A stretch of DNA of 64,000 bases from Arenibacter sp. F20364 (GCF_023015905.1 NZ_JALKBD010000026.1:1-64000); one strand, 5' to 3'. Counted from the first letter of the stretch, positions 27,177 to 37,566 are shown. A program made the numbers and translations. Notes: generated from the letters alone by a model not told the origin.

Positions 27177-29570
27177 ATGGCAAAGAAGGTAAAAAAACCC
27201 AAGTCAGCAACCAGTAAAAAAGGCTTTTCCTTAAAATTATCGCAACAGAACAAAGTTATTTTTGGGGGGTTGTTAATGCTTTTAAGTATTGCACTGTTCT
27301 TTTCTTTTATATCATTTTATTTTACCTGGCAGGATGATCAAAGTTTACTTACCGAATTTGCTGACAGAAATGAACAGGCCAAAAATTTATTGAACAAATT
27401 TGGAGCCAATGTGAGTCATTTTGTCCTCTACAAAGGCTTTGGTATTTCATCCATCATATTTACCTTTCTACTATTTCTTTCGGGTCTACACCTATTTTTA
27501 AGCATGCAAAAACAGGGGCTGCTAAAAAAATGGATATGGGGATTGGTATTGATTATCTGGTTCTCCGTAGCTCTTGGATTTTTGGCAGCGGGAAAACCGC
27601 TGTTAGGAGGTATGGTCGGTTTTGAGATCAACGACTACCTTCAAGATTATGGGGGGAAAGTAGGGGTATTTCTACTATTGCTTTTTGGTCTGATCGTTAT
27701 TTTGGTAAGATTGTTCCAATTTGCCCCGGACAAGGCAGTTGCTTATATAAGCGATAAGGGAAAATCTTTGGCCACTGAGTTTAAAAACGGTAAGGCAGGG
27801 AAGGTTGTCGATAATGACAGGGAGAACGATATTTTATATACCAACGATAAGGATAAGGATAAAGAAGAAACGCCGGTGGTTATAGATACCTACACCCATA
27901 AAAAAGATATTCCCGTTTTGGCTAAAGAGGATGTGGACGAGGAATTTGAAGTTAAGGTGGGAACCGAAGAGGATACTATTGCCATGGAGGTGGAAAAAAT
28001 TAAGGAAGAGAAAGAGGAGTCCGACAATATTTCCGATAAACTTGTGGAGGATTTTGGTGAATTTGACCCTACCTTGGAATTGGGCAATTTTAAGTTTCCC
28101 CCATTGGACCTTTTGGACCAGCATGGTGCCAGTGGTGGTATTACCATCAATCAGGAGGAACTGGAGGAAAACAAGAATAGAATTGTTGAGACACTAAAGA
28201 ACTATAAAATTGGTATTGCACAAATTAAGGCAACCATAGGTCCCACGGTTACCCTATATGAGATTGTTCCCGAAGCAGGGGTGCGAATTTCAAAAATTAA
28301 AAACTTAGAGGATGATATAGCCCTTTCTTTGGCTGCCTTGGGCATACGTATTATAGCTCCCATTCCTGGGAAGGGAACCATTGGTATAGAGGTCCCCAAT
28401 AAAAATGCCACTATTGTTTCCATGCGTTCGGTAATTGCCTCCAGCAAATTCCAGAAAGCAGAAATGCAATTGCCAATTGCCTTTGGAAAAACCATTAGCA
28501 ATGAAACCTTTGTGGTAGATCTGGCTAAAATGCCCCATTTATTGATGGCAGGGGCTACGGGACAGGGTAAATCTGTTGGTTTAAATGCAGTATTGACCTC
28601 TTTGCTATATAAAAAACACCCGGCAGAGGTGAAATTTGTTCTTATAGACCCCAAAAAGGTGGAACTTACCCTATTTAATAAGATAGAAAGACATTATTTG
28701 GCCAAATTACCGGATTCCGAGGAAGCTATAATTACGGATAACAACAAGGTAATAAATACCTTAAATTCGCTTTGTATAGAAATGGACAACCGTTATGAGT
28801 TGTTAAAGGCGGCCATGGTACGTAATATAAAGGAATACAACGCCAAGTTTAAGGCTAGGAAGCTAAATCCAAATGACGGGCATATGTTCCTCCCCTATAT
28901 TGTCTTGGTTATTGATGAGTTTGCCGATTTGATTATGACCGCCGGGAAGGAAGTGGAAACACCTATTGCCAGGCTGGCACAATTGGCTAGGGCCATTGGG
29001 ATACATTTGATCATTGCAACCCAAAGACCTTCGGTCAACGTAATTACCGGGATTATAAAAGCCAACTTCCCGGCTAGAATTGCTTTTCGGGTAACCTCAA
29101 AAATAGATTCTAGGACCATTTTGGATACCCAAGGAGCGGATCAATTAATTGGTCGTGGAGATATGTTATTTACTCAAGGCAATGACGTAACAAGGATTCA
29201 ATGTGCCTTTGTGGATACCCCGGAGGTAGCCAAGATTACAGAATTCATTGGTTCGCAAAGGGCCTATCCGGATGCGCATTTACTTCCGGAATACCTAGGA
29301 AATGATGATTCTGGCACAAGTATTGATTACAACATATCTGATAGGGATGCCATGTTTAGGGAGGCGGCAGAAGTAATTGTAATTGCACAACAGGGTTCGG
29401 CTTCCTTGATACAAAGAAAGTTAAAGTTGGGATACAACAGGGCCGGGAGAATTATTGACCAATTGGAAGCGGCAGGTATTGTTGGTCCTTTTGAAGGTAG
29501 TAAGGCTCGTCAGGTTCTCGTACCCGATATTTATGCCCTAGACCAACTTTTGAGCAATGAAAGTGCATAA
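27177..29570 (+). CDS. ftsK: FtsK/SpoIIIE DNA translocase
   Basis: A 797-residue protein with four N-terminal transmembrane helices (residues 25-185), an acidic/lysine-rich linker (about 190-300), and the RecA-like motor domain. The Walker A GATGQGKS is at 459-466 and Walker B VLVIDEFADL follows near 580. The C-terminal gamma winged helix (about 720-797, IQRKLKLGYNRAGRIIDQLE) reads KOPS polarity sequences. It pumps chromosome termini through the septum and activates XerCD. The linker is short, as usual in Bacteroidetes. Confidence 0.95.
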   Translation: MAKKVKKPKSATSKKGFSLKLSQQNKVIFGGLLMLLSIALFFSFISFYFTWQDDQSLLTEFADRNEQAKNLLNKFGANVSHFVLYKGFGISSIIFTFLLFLSGLHLFLSMQKQGLLKKWIWGLVLIIWFSVALGFLAAGKPLLGGMVGFEINDYLQDYGGKVGVFLLLLFGLIVILVRLFQFAPDKAVAYISDKGKSLATEFKNGKAGKVVDNDRENDILYTNDKDKDKEETPVVIDTYTHKKDIPVLAKEDVDEEFEVKVGTEEDTIAMEVEKIKEEKEESDNISDKLVEDFGEFDPTLELGNFKFPPLDLLDQHGASGGITINQEELEENKNRIVETLKNYKIGIAQIKATIGPTVTLYEIVPEAGVRISKIKNLEDDIALSLAALGIRIIAPIPGKGTIGIEVPNKNATIVSMRSVIASSKFQKAEMQLPIAFGKTISNETFVVDLAKMPHLLMAGATGQGKSVGLNAVLTSLLYKKHPAEVKFVLIDPKKVELTLFNKIERHYLAKLPDSEEAIITDNNKVINTLNSLCIEMDNRYELLKAAMVRNIKEYNAKFKARKLNPNDGHMFLPYIVLVIDEFADLIMTAGKEVETPIARLAQLARAIGIHLIIATQRPSVNVITGIIKANFPARIAFRVTSKIDSRTILDTQGADQLIGRGDMLFTQGNDVTRIQCAFVDTPEVAKITEFIGSQRAYPDAHLLPEYLGNDDSGTSIDYNISDRDAMFREAAEVIVIAQQGSASLIQRKLKLGYNRAGRIIDQLEAAGIVGPFEGSKARQVLVPDIYALDQLLSNESA

Positions 29571-29601
29571 GAGGCACTATTAAAAATTAAATAGAAGACA
29601 A

Positions 29602-30246
29602 ATGAAACTTAAATTATCTATTATAGTATTGGTATTATCTACTTCATTTTCCATGGCCCAAAGCGCTTCGAAGGCCAAAACTTTGTTGGATGAAGTGTAT
29701 AATAAAGTAAAAAGTTATGACAATATTTTTGTAGACTTTAAATATAGCCTACACAATGAGGAGGCCAATATTAATACCGAAACCCGCGGGGATGTTACTA
29801 TGCAAGGCGACAAGTATTTGTTCAATTATTTGGGTTCCAAGCAAGTGTATGATGGTAAAATGGTATATACCGTTGTTCCAGAAAATGAAGAGGTTACCAT
29901 TGAAGAAAAATTGGATGATGAGAACACCATTACCCCTTCCAAAATGCTCACTTTTTACAAACAAGGGCACAACTATGATTGGGACATTTTACAAAATATC
30001 CAAGGCAGAAAAATACAGTTTGTGAAGTTGACGCCTATTGATACCAATTCTGAAATTAAGTCTATTCTGTTGGGGATAGATGTGGAGACCAAGCACATTT
30101 ATAAACTTATTGAAACGGGTAAGAATGGTACAAAAACAACTATTACTGTTAATTCTTTTAAAATAGACCAGCCCTTGTCCAAAACCTTATTTACTTTTGA
30201 TGAGAACAAGTATAAGAATGATGGCTACTACATCATAAGAAATTAG
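29602..30246 (+). CDS. LolA-like outer-membrane lipoprotein carrier
   Basis: A 214-residue periplasmic protein with a signal peptide of about 19 residues cleaved after SMAQ. The body has the LolA beta-half-barrel pattern, with the conserved block RGDVTMQGDKYLF and the FDQPLSKTLF-like end reading IDQPLSKTLFTF. It should shuttle lipoproteins from the inner to the outer membrane. It lies 31 bases after ftsK and four bases before lptF/G in one operon, joining envelope-transport functions. Confidence 0.85.
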   Translation: MKLKLSIIVLVLSTSFSMAQSASKAKTLLDEVYNKVKSYDNIFVDFKYSLHNEEANINTETRGDVTMQGDKYLFNYLGSKQVYDGKMVYTVVPENEEVTIEEKLDDENTITPSKMLTFYKQGHNYDWDILQNIQGRKIQFVKLTPIDTNSEIKSILLGIDVETKHIYKLIETGKNGTKTTITVNSFKIDQPLSKTLFTFDENKYKNDGYYIIRN

Positions 30247-30249
30247 ACA

Positions 30250-31734
30250 TTGAGAATTCTAGACCGATATATATTATCGAGGTTCCTCTTTAATTTTTTC
30301 AGTTCGTTTGTGATACTGATGTTTATCTTTGTATTTCAAACGATCTGGTTGTTTATTGATGATTTTGCCGGTAAGGGCCTGGATATTTTTATTATCGGGA
30401 AATTCCTTTTTTATCTTATGCCCAACCTAATGGAGCGGGTAATACCCTTAACGGTGCTGCTCTCCTCTATCCTAACCTTTGGTACCTTTGCGGAGAATTA
30501 TGAATTTGCCGCTATGAAGGCCTCCGGGATTTCTTTGCAAAGGGCTATGTTGACCCTTATTATTTTTGTAATCTTTTTAGGTGGGGTTACTTTTTATTTT
30601 GCAAATAATATTATCCCTGTTTCGGAACAGAAGATTTACAATTTAAGAAGGAATATCGCTAAGGTAAAACCGGCGGCCATTATTTCGGAAGGAGTTTTTA
30701 GTGATCTGGAGGGTACGGAGATGAATATGAAGGTGGACCGAAAATACGGGGAAAAAGATCGGTTCCTTGACAAGGTGATCATTCATGAAAAATCCAAGAA
30801 TAAGGTCAATACTACAGTAATCAAGGCTGAATCAGGGGAACTTATTAGTAGTGAGCAATCAGATATTTTACAATTGGTATTGAAAGATGGGCATTATTAT
30901 CAGGACATGATAACGAAGAATAACAAGGACAAGAAGAAAAACCCTTTTACCAAAGCCAATTTTAAGACCTATACCATAAACAAGGATCTTTCAGACCTTA
31001 ACGATGTGGATTTGGATGAAGAGCGCGATGTAAGTACCGATAAAATGAAAAACATCTCGCGTTTAACCAAGGATATAGATTCCCTTAAAGAAGATAACGT
31101 AAGATTGGTGACGGCTTTTTCGAAAAACATTGTCGGCCGTATGGGCGCTTTTGTGCCGCTTAAGAAGCCCGATTCCTTATCTCAAATAACTATTGACCAA
31201 AAAAAGAAGGAAAGGGATTCCTTGGGCACTGTGGTATCTACAGATAGTATTATAGCACTTTTTCCATCTTGGCACCAAACGCAGATCATTAATTCTGCCA
31301 AGAGTTCCACTTCCAATATTATTACAAGCATACAGGGAAAGAAAAATGAACTTCAAATAAAATATAAGATCTATCGCCTTCATATTCTATCGCTACATAA
31401 AAAATATGCCTTGGCATTGTCTTGTATTATTTTGTTCTTTGTTGGGGCTCCATTAGGAGCTATCATCAGGAAAGGAGGATTAGGGTTGCCTATGGTAATT
31501 GCCATTATCTTATTTCTTACCTATTACTTTATTGGTGTATTTGCTGGTAATTACGCCAAGGAAGGAAATATTAATCCCATTATTGGGGCATGGCTATCCA
31601 CGTTAATAATGTTACCTTTAGGTGTTTTCTTAACCAGACGGGCCACAGCGGACAAGGGTTTAATGTCTTTTGGAAGTATATTGGATTATTTTAAGGGCAT
31701 ATTTAAGAAGAAAGATAAAATTGCTGCAACATGA
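30250..31734 (+). CDS. LptF/LptG-type permease (YjgP/YjgQ)
   Basis: A 494-residue inner-membrane protein with transmembrane segments near residues 10-35, 55-75 and 100-120, a large periplasmic jellyroll (about 130-360) and three C-terminal helices. IPLTVLLSSILTFGTFAENYE and the late GAPLGAIIRKGGLGLP block are diagnostic of the family. It powers LPS extraction with LptBC. The gene starts with TTG, three bases after the lolA stop. The 3' end overlaps ribB as ATGA. Confidence 0.9.
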   Translation: MRILDRYILSRFLFNFFSSFVILMFIFVFQTIWLFIDDFAGKGLDIFIIGKFLFYLMPNLMERVIPLTVLLSSILTFGTFAENYEFAAMKASGISLQRAMLTLIIFVIFLGGVTFYFANNIIPVSEQKIYNLRRNIAKVKPAAIISEGVFSDLEGTEMNMKVDRKYGEKDRFLDKVIIHEKSKNKVNTTVIKAESGELISSEQSDILQLVLKDGHYYQDMITKNNKDKKKNPFTKANFKTYTINKDLSDLNDVDLDEERDVSTDKMKNISRLTKDIDSLKEDNVRLVTAFSKNIVGRMGAFVPLKKPDSLSQITIDQKKKERDSLGTVVSTDSIIALFPSWHQTQIINSAKSSTSNIITSIQGKKNELQIKYKIYRLHILSLHKKYALALSCIILFFVGAPLGAIIRKGGLGLPMVIAIILFLTYYFIGVFAGNYAKEGNINPIIGAWLSTLIMLPLGVFLTRRATADKGLMSFGSILDYFKGIFKKKDKIAAT

Positions 31735-32873
31735 CAACAAAAGTTGATAAGACCATTACGTTAAATACCATTGAGGAAGCTATTAAGGATATAAGGCAAG
31801 GCAAGGTAATTATTGTTGTGGATGATGAAAATAGGGAGAATGAAGGGGATTTTTTGGCAGCTGCAGAACTGGCCACTCCAGAATTGATCAACTTTATGGC
31901 TACCCATGGCCGGGGGCTTATATGCGCTCCACTTACCGAAGGTAGATGTAAGGAATTGGGTCTGCACATGATGGTGCACAATAACACCGACCCTATGGAC
32001 ACCGCTTTTACCGTTTCTGTGGATTTAAGGGGACACGGAGTAACAACGGGTATTTCTGCTGCCGATCGCGCAAGTACAGTGAAAGCTTTAACCAATGAAA
32101 GCATTAAAGCCCATGATTTGGGAAGGCCGGGGCATATATTTCCCCTGGTGGCCAAAGAAGGTGGAGTATTAAGAAGAACTGGACATACCGAAGCTGCCAT
32201 AGATTTTGCCCGCTTGGCCGGACTTAAGCCTGCTGGGGTCATCGTGGAAATCATGAACGAAGATGGGACTATGGCCAGATTGCCACAATTGGTAAAAGTA
32301 GCCAAGACATTCGATCTAAAAATTGTGTCTATCGAAGCCCTTATTGCTTACCGAATGGAACACGACAGTCTGATCAGGAAAAAGGAAGATTTTAATATTG
32401 TAACCAGATTTGGGGAATTTAGATTGAGGGCCTATCAACAGACGACCAACAACCAAGTACATATAGCATTGACCAAGGGTACCTGGAAAAAGGATGAAAA
32501 GGTACTTACCAGAATAAATTCTACCTTGATCAACAATGATATTTTAGGCACCCTTACCAATAATCCGGACAAAAAATTAGAGGATATGTTCAATGCCATT
32601 AACGAAGAGGGCAAGGGCGCTATTGTTTTTATAAATCAGGAATCCGAATCCTTGAATTTATTGGGTAGATTGGGAGAACTAAAGGAATTGCAAAAACAGG
32701 GAATCTACAAGGCTCCCAAAGTTGATATGGATGCCAAGGATTTTGGTGTAGGAGCCCAAATTTTGCACGATTTGGATATCGCTAAAATTAGATTGTTGAG
32801 CAATTCTACCCACACTAAAAGGGTTGGACTTGTAGGCTACGGACTGGAAATTGTGGATTACGTAACGTATTAA
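31731..32873 (+). CDS. ribB: 3,4-dihydroxy-2-butanone 4-phosphate synthase with degenerate GTP cyclohydrolase II domain
   Basis: The N-terminal half (residues 1-215) is a complete RibB with DDENRENEGD at 31-40 and the GHTEAAIDFARLAG segment near 160. It makes the four-carbon unit of riboflavin. The C-terminal half (about 222-380) aligns with RibA, but the zinc-binding and catalytic segment (C-x-GD-x-F-x-S-x2-CDC in active enzymes) is replaced by RINSTLINNDILGTLTNN near residue 260, with no cysteine. It therefore cannot bind the catalytic zinc. This pseudo-RibA half is typical of many flavobacteria; a separate RibA is expected elsewhere. Coupled to lptF/G by an ATGA overlap. Confidence 0.92.
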   Translation: MTTKVDKTITLNTIEEAIKDIRQGKVIIVVDDENRENEGDFLAAAELATPELINFMATHGRGLICAPLTEGRCKELGLHMMVHNNTDPMDTAFTVSVDLRGHGVTTGISAADRASTVKALTNESIKAHDLGRPGHIFPLVAKEGGVLRRTGHTEAAIDFARLAGLKPAGVIVEIMNEDGTMARLPQLVKVAKTFDLKIVSIEALIAYRMEHDSLIRKKEDFNIVTRFGEFRLRAYQQTTNNQVHIALTKGTWKKDEKVLTRINSTLINNDILGTLTNNPDKKLEDMFNAINEEGKGAIVFINQESESLNLLGRLGELKELQKQGIYKAPKVDMDAKDFGVGAQILHDLDIAKIRLLSNSTHTKRVGLVGYGLEIVDYVTY

Positions 32874-32898
32874 TAAGGACGTTTAAATCTTAAATAAT

Positions 32899-32935
32899 AA
32901 ATGCCGAAGGTTCAATTTCCTTTGGCATTTTATTT
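32899..32935 (+). terminator. Terminator of the ftsK-ribB operon
   Basis: AAATGCCGAAGG (32899-32910) pairs with CCTTTGGCATTT (32919-32930) with one mismatch across an 8-base loop, followed by TATTTT. It can also stop the convergent DUF1080 gene. Confidence 0.88.
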
Positions 32936-32955
32936 TGGCTCAAGGTAGTCCCGAC

Positions 32956-33744
32956 TTACAAGGGTCTTACCCAGATGTTTCTAAATTGAGTTTTGTTGCC
33001 GTGGTCCTGTAGTGAAAGTACATCATCACCATGGGCAGAGGGGTAGTCATGCAAACCAATATAATAGGTGTTACCACTAATCTCTACATTATTTTGTACT
33101 AGAACACCGTTGTGTAGAACCGTAATCCTCGCCTTGGCATCCAATCGGCCATCTTTTTTAAATCTAGGGGCCGTATAGATTACGTCGTAAGTGTTCCATT
33201 CCAATGGACCGCGCATCGCATTTACCAAGGGTGCGTGGTCTTTATAAATACTAGCTGCCTGTCCGTTTCTATAGGTACGGTTATTGTAAGAATCCAATAT
33301 TTGCAATTCATATCTGTTCTGCAAAAATAATCCGCTATTGCCCCTACCCTGGCTTGAACCTTCCACCACATCCGGAGCACTAAATTCTATGTGAATCTGG
33401 CAGTCACCAAATTTCATCTTTGTACTTATACCTCCAGATCCGGGAACTACTTCCATATGGTTATTGTCTACAATTTTCCATGGTGCCGGTTGTGCATTGT
33501 CTTTTTGTTTTACCCATTGATCCAAGTTTGTGCCATCAAATAAAATTATTGCATCCGAAGGGGCGTCTCCCAATGTTTTTGCAGGAGTCACTACACTTAC
33601 TTCTGGTTCCCATATTTCCGTCATTTCTGCCTTCATGGGCATAGGGGATACTTCAGGAGGAGTGCTGATATGTTTGTTTTGTGCTTCTATTTGCAAACAA
33701 AAAGCAATAGAAAATAGGAAAAGGAAAATAGTCTTGGAATTCAT
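32956..33744 (-). CDS. DUF1080 (3-keto-disaccharide hydrolase-like) secreted protein
   Basis: The start is set at 33744, where MNSKTIFLFLFSIAFCLQ gives a clear signal peptide cleaved near EAQ; the longer frame begins upstream at 33804 without one. The mature part is a concanavalin-like beta sandwich with IILFDGTNLDQW at its start and NSGLFLQNRYELQILDSY and GPLEWNTYDVIYTAPRF further on, the DUF1080 hallmarks. Characterised relatives hydrolyse 3-keto-glycosides made by oxidoreductases. It is downstream of the GH92 gene on the same strand, consistent with glycan breakdown. Confidence 0.88.
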   Translation of the reverse strand: MNSKTIFLFLFSIAFCLQIEAQNKHISTPPEVSPMPMKAEMTEIWEPEVSVVTPAKTLGDAPSDAIILFDGTNLDQWVKQKDNAQPAPWKIVDNNHMEVVPGSGGISTKMKFGDCQIHIEFSAPDVVEGSSQGRGNSGLFLQNRYELQILDSYNNRTYRNGQAASIYKDHAPLVNAMRGPLEWNTYDVIYTAPRFKKDGRLDAKARITVLHNGVLVQNNVEISGNTYYIGLHDYPSAHGDDVLSLQDHGNKTQFRNIWVRPL

Positions 33745-33969
33745 ATTACTAAAAGATTTAATGGTGATTTGATTTGCTATTTTAAATATACTTATATTCC
33801 TCAAGATTTACATGGATATATATTAATATTCTTAAGGTCAATACTTGTTCAGTTTTCATCACCCCAATTATGGCGAAAGATACATGTAGTTGATATAAAC
33901 CAATGGCTGTTTATATATTTCAAGTGAAACTAGGGATTTTGATCCTTATGTTTCACCTTATATATAATT

Positions 33970-36264
33970 CTATTGACCCATCTCAAGTTCGAGTTCCCCT
34001 CCTTTTACTATTTGTGAGTGTCTTACGGTGAATCCATTTAGAGCTTTACCATCCAAACTGGAGCTTTTTATAAGCCAGTTATCCATATCGCTGTTTTTTA
34101 CCTTTATAGTAAATTTATTGCCTTTATAATATTGGGGATGAAGACTTATCTCTATGGTGTCAAAAATTGGACTTCCCAATTCATAAACCGGATCATTTTC
34201 GGTTCCTCCGTTCATTTGAAAAAGACCTATTTTCATTAGAACGGATAAACTTCCCATAAGTCCCTGGTCTTCATCGCCATTGTAGCCAGTTGCAGGAGAA
34301 AGTCCACTAAAAACTTTGTCTACCACTTTTCTAGACCAAAATTGCGCTAGATCGGGCCTGTCCAACTGATTAAATACAAATGCCGTCTGAATGGATGGTT
34401 GGTTACCGTAATTGATGGGTATACGTCTATATTCCGGGTGAAGTTCCTGCGAGTGCGAATTACCTGCTGTGAACCCTAGTTTTTCCGCCACCTCGAATTG
34501 ATGATTCAATTTTTCAGCGGCCTTCGATTTGCCGCCCATCAAGTTTGCCAAACCGCCAATGTCATGAGGTACAAACCACGTTGATTGTGCCCCATTCGAC
34601 TCTATAAATCCATGCTGGTGTTCGTAAGGATCATAATTCTCCAACCAACCTCCTTCTACATCCTTTGGTCTCATCCAACCGGAAACTTTGTCGAATACAT
34701 TTTGGTAATTATAGGAACGCAGGGCAAACACATCATAGTCATCCTTATGCCCAAGTTTTTTGGCCAATTGTGCCAAGGTCCAATCTTGGTAGGCATATTC
34801 CATAGTTAGGCTAGCTCCGTCCTGGTGTCCTCCAAATTTACCCTCGGGAATCGGATAGGGAACAAAACCGTTATTCAGGTAATACTTAAAGCCTCCACCA
34901 AGCGCTGTTTTATGTTCATAACCAGCCTTTTCCATAATTCCTCCTGGCATATGATTTTTCTTTAATGCCTGATAAATAAATTCGGTATCTTCCTTAATAA
35001 TACCTTTCTGAATGGCGCTGACTATAAAAGGGGTAGACGAGGCACCTGTCATAACATAAGTGTAATTGCCCCCTGAAGGTCCCCGTGGGACCAAACCACC
35101 ATCCCGATAATATTGTATCAGGGAATGGACAAAATCTTCCATAATATCTGGATAGACCAAGCCCCAAAGCGTATTTATAGTCCATTGGGCTCCCCAGAAG
35201 GAATCGGAATTATAATGGTTAAATTTAGGTTGTCCGGCAGGATCCAAGGGTATTTGTCCTATTCTAAGGTTATCTCCAGTATTATCGGGATAGGCTCCAT
35301 TAATATCACTTATTACCCTTCTACCTTGCAAAGGGTGCCAAAGGTCCGTATAAAATCTGCGCTGTTGTGTTTCTGTACCTCCTTGAATTTTAATTCTACC
35401 AAGAAAACCATTCCACTCTTCTTCGGATTCGTCCACCACCTTTTGAAAATCCCAATGGTTCAGTTCCGAATCCATATTTACTTTCGCATTTTCGACAGAC
35501 GTATAGGATATACTGGCTTTCATTAATACATTCCGGTTTTTTTCATCCATGAAAACTAAATAATTGCCAGTTTCCGGATCTTGGACAAAAGCACTTATTT
35601 CCGAGTCGAATTCTATCTTGAAAAACAATTTGAAGGGTTTGGGCCTTCTATGGGTAGGACTCATTTCCAACTCACCGGTAAGAATTTTGTTTCCTATTTT
35701 TTCCATTTTTCCATTTACATTTTCACTGGGTCCCAAAAGGGTATTCAGATTAAATAGTATGGCAGGACTACCTTCGCTAGGAAAGGAGTATTTGTGGAAG
35801 CCTACTCTTTTGGTACTGGTAAGTTCCGCTGATATTCCATAGCGCTCTAGATCTACCAGATGATAGCCTGGAGAAGCCTTTTCTGCTTGGTGATTAAATT
35901 TGGAATAAAAATCTTTAAATACCCCAGTCTCGTTTTCAGAGGTAATGCTTACCGGCATTACTGATAGCCCTGAAATCTGCCATCCGTGAACATGGCTAAA
36001 GCCTTTGATGGTATCTGTCTTGTGTCTATAACCACTTCCCCATGCTCCGTCAATTTCTGTATCCGGACTTAAATTCACCATGCCAAAGGGTCTGGATGCC
36101 GAAGAGAAAAAGAACCATCGTGAGTTTTCCGAATCGAGTTGTGGATATACTAGGTCAACAAAATTATCAGGTTTAGGGTTTTCCGATTGTATTTCTTTAC
36201 AAGAATTAAATGTAAAAATGGTGAGTAGCAAAAGAAAAAAAATAGATGCTTGATTAATCTTCAT
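33970..36264 (-). CDS. GH92-family alpha-mannosidase lipoprotein
   Basis: A 764-residue lipoprotein (TFNSC, cysteine at residue 22). It has the GH92 two-domain arrangement: an N-terminal beta-sandwich (about 30-270, DTEIDGAWGSGYRH) and an (alpha/alpha)6 barrel. The barrel shows FYTDLWHPLQGRR, DTYR-equivalent SDSFWGAQWTINTLWGL, and the conserved GYNGDEDQGLMG acidic loop that supplies the catalytic base. GH92 enzymes remove alpha-mannose from host or algal/fungal N-glycans in a calcium-dependent inverting reaction. It lies in a minus-strand row with DegT and DUF1080 genes. Confidence 0.92.
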   Translation of the reverse strand: MKINQASIFFLLLLTIFTFNSCKEIQSENPKPDNFVDLVYPQLDSENSRWFFFSSASRPFGMVNLSPDTEIDGAWGSGYRHKTDTIKGFSHVHGWQISGLSVMPVSITSENETGVFKDFYSKFNHQAEKASPGYHLVDLERYGISAELTSTKRVGFHKYSFPSEGSPAILFNLNTLLGPSENVNGKMEKIGNKILTGELEMSPTHRRPKPFKLFFKIEFDSEISAFVQDPETGNYLVFMDEKNRNVLMKASISYTSVENAKVNMDSELNHWDFQKVVDESEEEWNGFLGRIKIQGGTETQQRRFYTDLWHPLQGRRVISDINGAYPDNTGDNLRIGQIPLDPAGQPKFNHYNSDSFWGAQWTINTLWGLVYPDIMEDFVHSLIQYYRDGGLVPRGPSGGNYTYVMTGASSTPFIVSAIQKGIIKEDTEFIYQALKKNHMPGGIMEKAGYEHKTALGGGFKYYLNNGFVPYPIPEGKFGGHQDGASLTMEYAYQDWTLAQLAKKLGHKDDYDVFALRSYNYQNVFDKVSGWMRPKDVEGGWLENYDPYEHQHGFIESNGAQSTWFVPHDIGGLANLMGGKSKAAEKLNHQFEVAEKLGFTAGNSHSQELHPEYRRIPINYGNQPSIQTAFVFNQLDRPDLAQFWSRKVVDKVFSGLSPATGYNGDEDQGLMGSLSVLMKIGLFQMNGGTENDPVYELGSPIFDTIEISLHPQYYKGNKFTIKVKNSDMDNWLIKSSSLDGKALNGFTVRHSQIVKGGELELEMGQ

Positions 36265-36308
36265 TAAGTTGATTTTATGTTGAATAACATTTTTGTATCA
36301 ATAATAAC

Positions 36309-37517
36309 TCAATAATTGGAGAAATCCACAATATTTCGTAGAACATTTGCCATTTTTTCAGCCCTTGAAGTAACCTCCTCATCTGTCCAACCCAATTTGA
36401 TTAAACAGGAAATATTTCTGCCCACCCATTGATCAGATTTGGAAAAATCGGACATATTATAATTCGGCAATCCCTCTCTTAACTCCATGGAAAAACTGTT
36501 CAGGCTATTCAAATCCTTTAAATGCTCCCATTTTCTGTAATAATGCCAATTGTTAATGAACCAATAAAAGCAGGCATCCACGCCATTTTCAGAAAAAACC
36601 TTGATTGTCTTTCTGGCCATTTCTTCTGTTGGCAGATAGAAACTGAGGAAGGAATAGTTCTCAACACCATTTTTTGGGACTCGCCTAAAGCTAATTCCAG
36701 GGATTTTTTCCAAGGTAGAACGTATTATAGAATAATTTTTTTTCTGGGTAGTTATAAAATCGTCCAAACGTTCTATTTGGGCAAGGCCTACGGCGGCATG
36801 CAGTTCCGAAATCCTATAATTATAGCCCAAGATCGGATGGCCTTCCGCTCCCCTATCCTTACCAATATGATCATGTCCATGATCTGAATATTGGTCGGCG
36901 AGTTTATAAAATTCCTGGTTATTGGTAATCACTGCACCCCCCTCTCCACAGGTAATGGTCTTTACATAGTCGAACGAAAAACATCCCAAATCCCCGTAAC
37001 TTCCCAAAGGTTTACCGTCGTAACTGCCGCCAATGGCCTGACAGGCATCTTCCAAGAGAATTAGGCCGTGTTTTTCACAAATCACTTTTAATGGTGCCAG
37101 ATCTGCCATGGATCCACACATATGAACAGGCATCACTACTTTGGTTTTATCGGTAATTGCGTTCTCGACGGCAAGGGGGTCTAGGGTAAGTGTGTCGTCT
37201 ACATCCACTAGGATAGGAACAGCCCCTACGGAGAGGACTGCTTCAAAGCTTGCCACAAAGGTAAATGTGGGCAATATAACTTCATCCCCCGCACCTACTT
37301 TGGCACAGGCCAAAGCCACTGTCAGGGCTGCAGTTCCACTGCTCACCAATTGGGCATGGTTCACTTGCATTCGCTTTTCTAGGGCCTTTTCCAGTTCTTT
37401 TGCTTTCCAATGGCCATTCCTCATGCCATCAAAACCATACCGCATTAATACTCCTGAATCCAAAACGTCATTGACCTGTTCGCGTTCCTTGTCTCCAAAA
37501 AGTTCAAATCCTGGCAT
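36309..37517 (-). CDS. DegT/DnrJ/EryC1/StrS-family PLP aminotransferase
   Basis: A 402-residue sugar aminotransferase-like enzyme. SGTAALTVALA binds the PLP phosphate (59-69), EDACQAIGG gives D157 and Q160, and the Schiff-base lysine is K186 in FDYVKTITCGEGGAV. The family transaminates keto-sugars for amino-sugar formation. Here FDYVKT replaces the common F-H-x-x-K pattern and the gene has no sugar-nucleotide genes around it. It could belong to a group that acts on non-nucleotide substrates. It is 44 bases upstream of the GH92 gene. Confidence 0.87.
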   Translation of the reverse strand: MPGFELFGDKEREQVNDVLDSGVLMRYGFDGMRNGHWKAKELEKALEKRMQVNHAQLVSSGTAALTVALACAKVGAGDEVILPTFTFVASFEAVLSVGAVPILVDVDDTLTLDPLAVENAITDKTKVVMPVHMCGSMADLAPLKVICEKHGLILLEDACQAIGGSYDGKPLGSYGDLGCFSFDYVKTITCGEGGAVITNNQEFYKLADQYSDHGHDHIGKDRGAEGHPILGYNYRISELHAAVGLAQIERLDDFITTQKKNYSIIRSTLEKIPGISFRRVPKNGVENYSFLSFYLPTEEMARKTIKVFSENGVDACFYWFINNWHYYRKWEHLKDLNSLNSFSMELREGLPNYNMSDFSKSDQWVGRNISCLIKLGWTDEEVTSRAEKMANVLRNIVDFSNY

Positions 37518-37566
37518 ATTTTAATTCTTAATTATTAGGTTATTAAATTGATTTTTTGTGCTTGGA

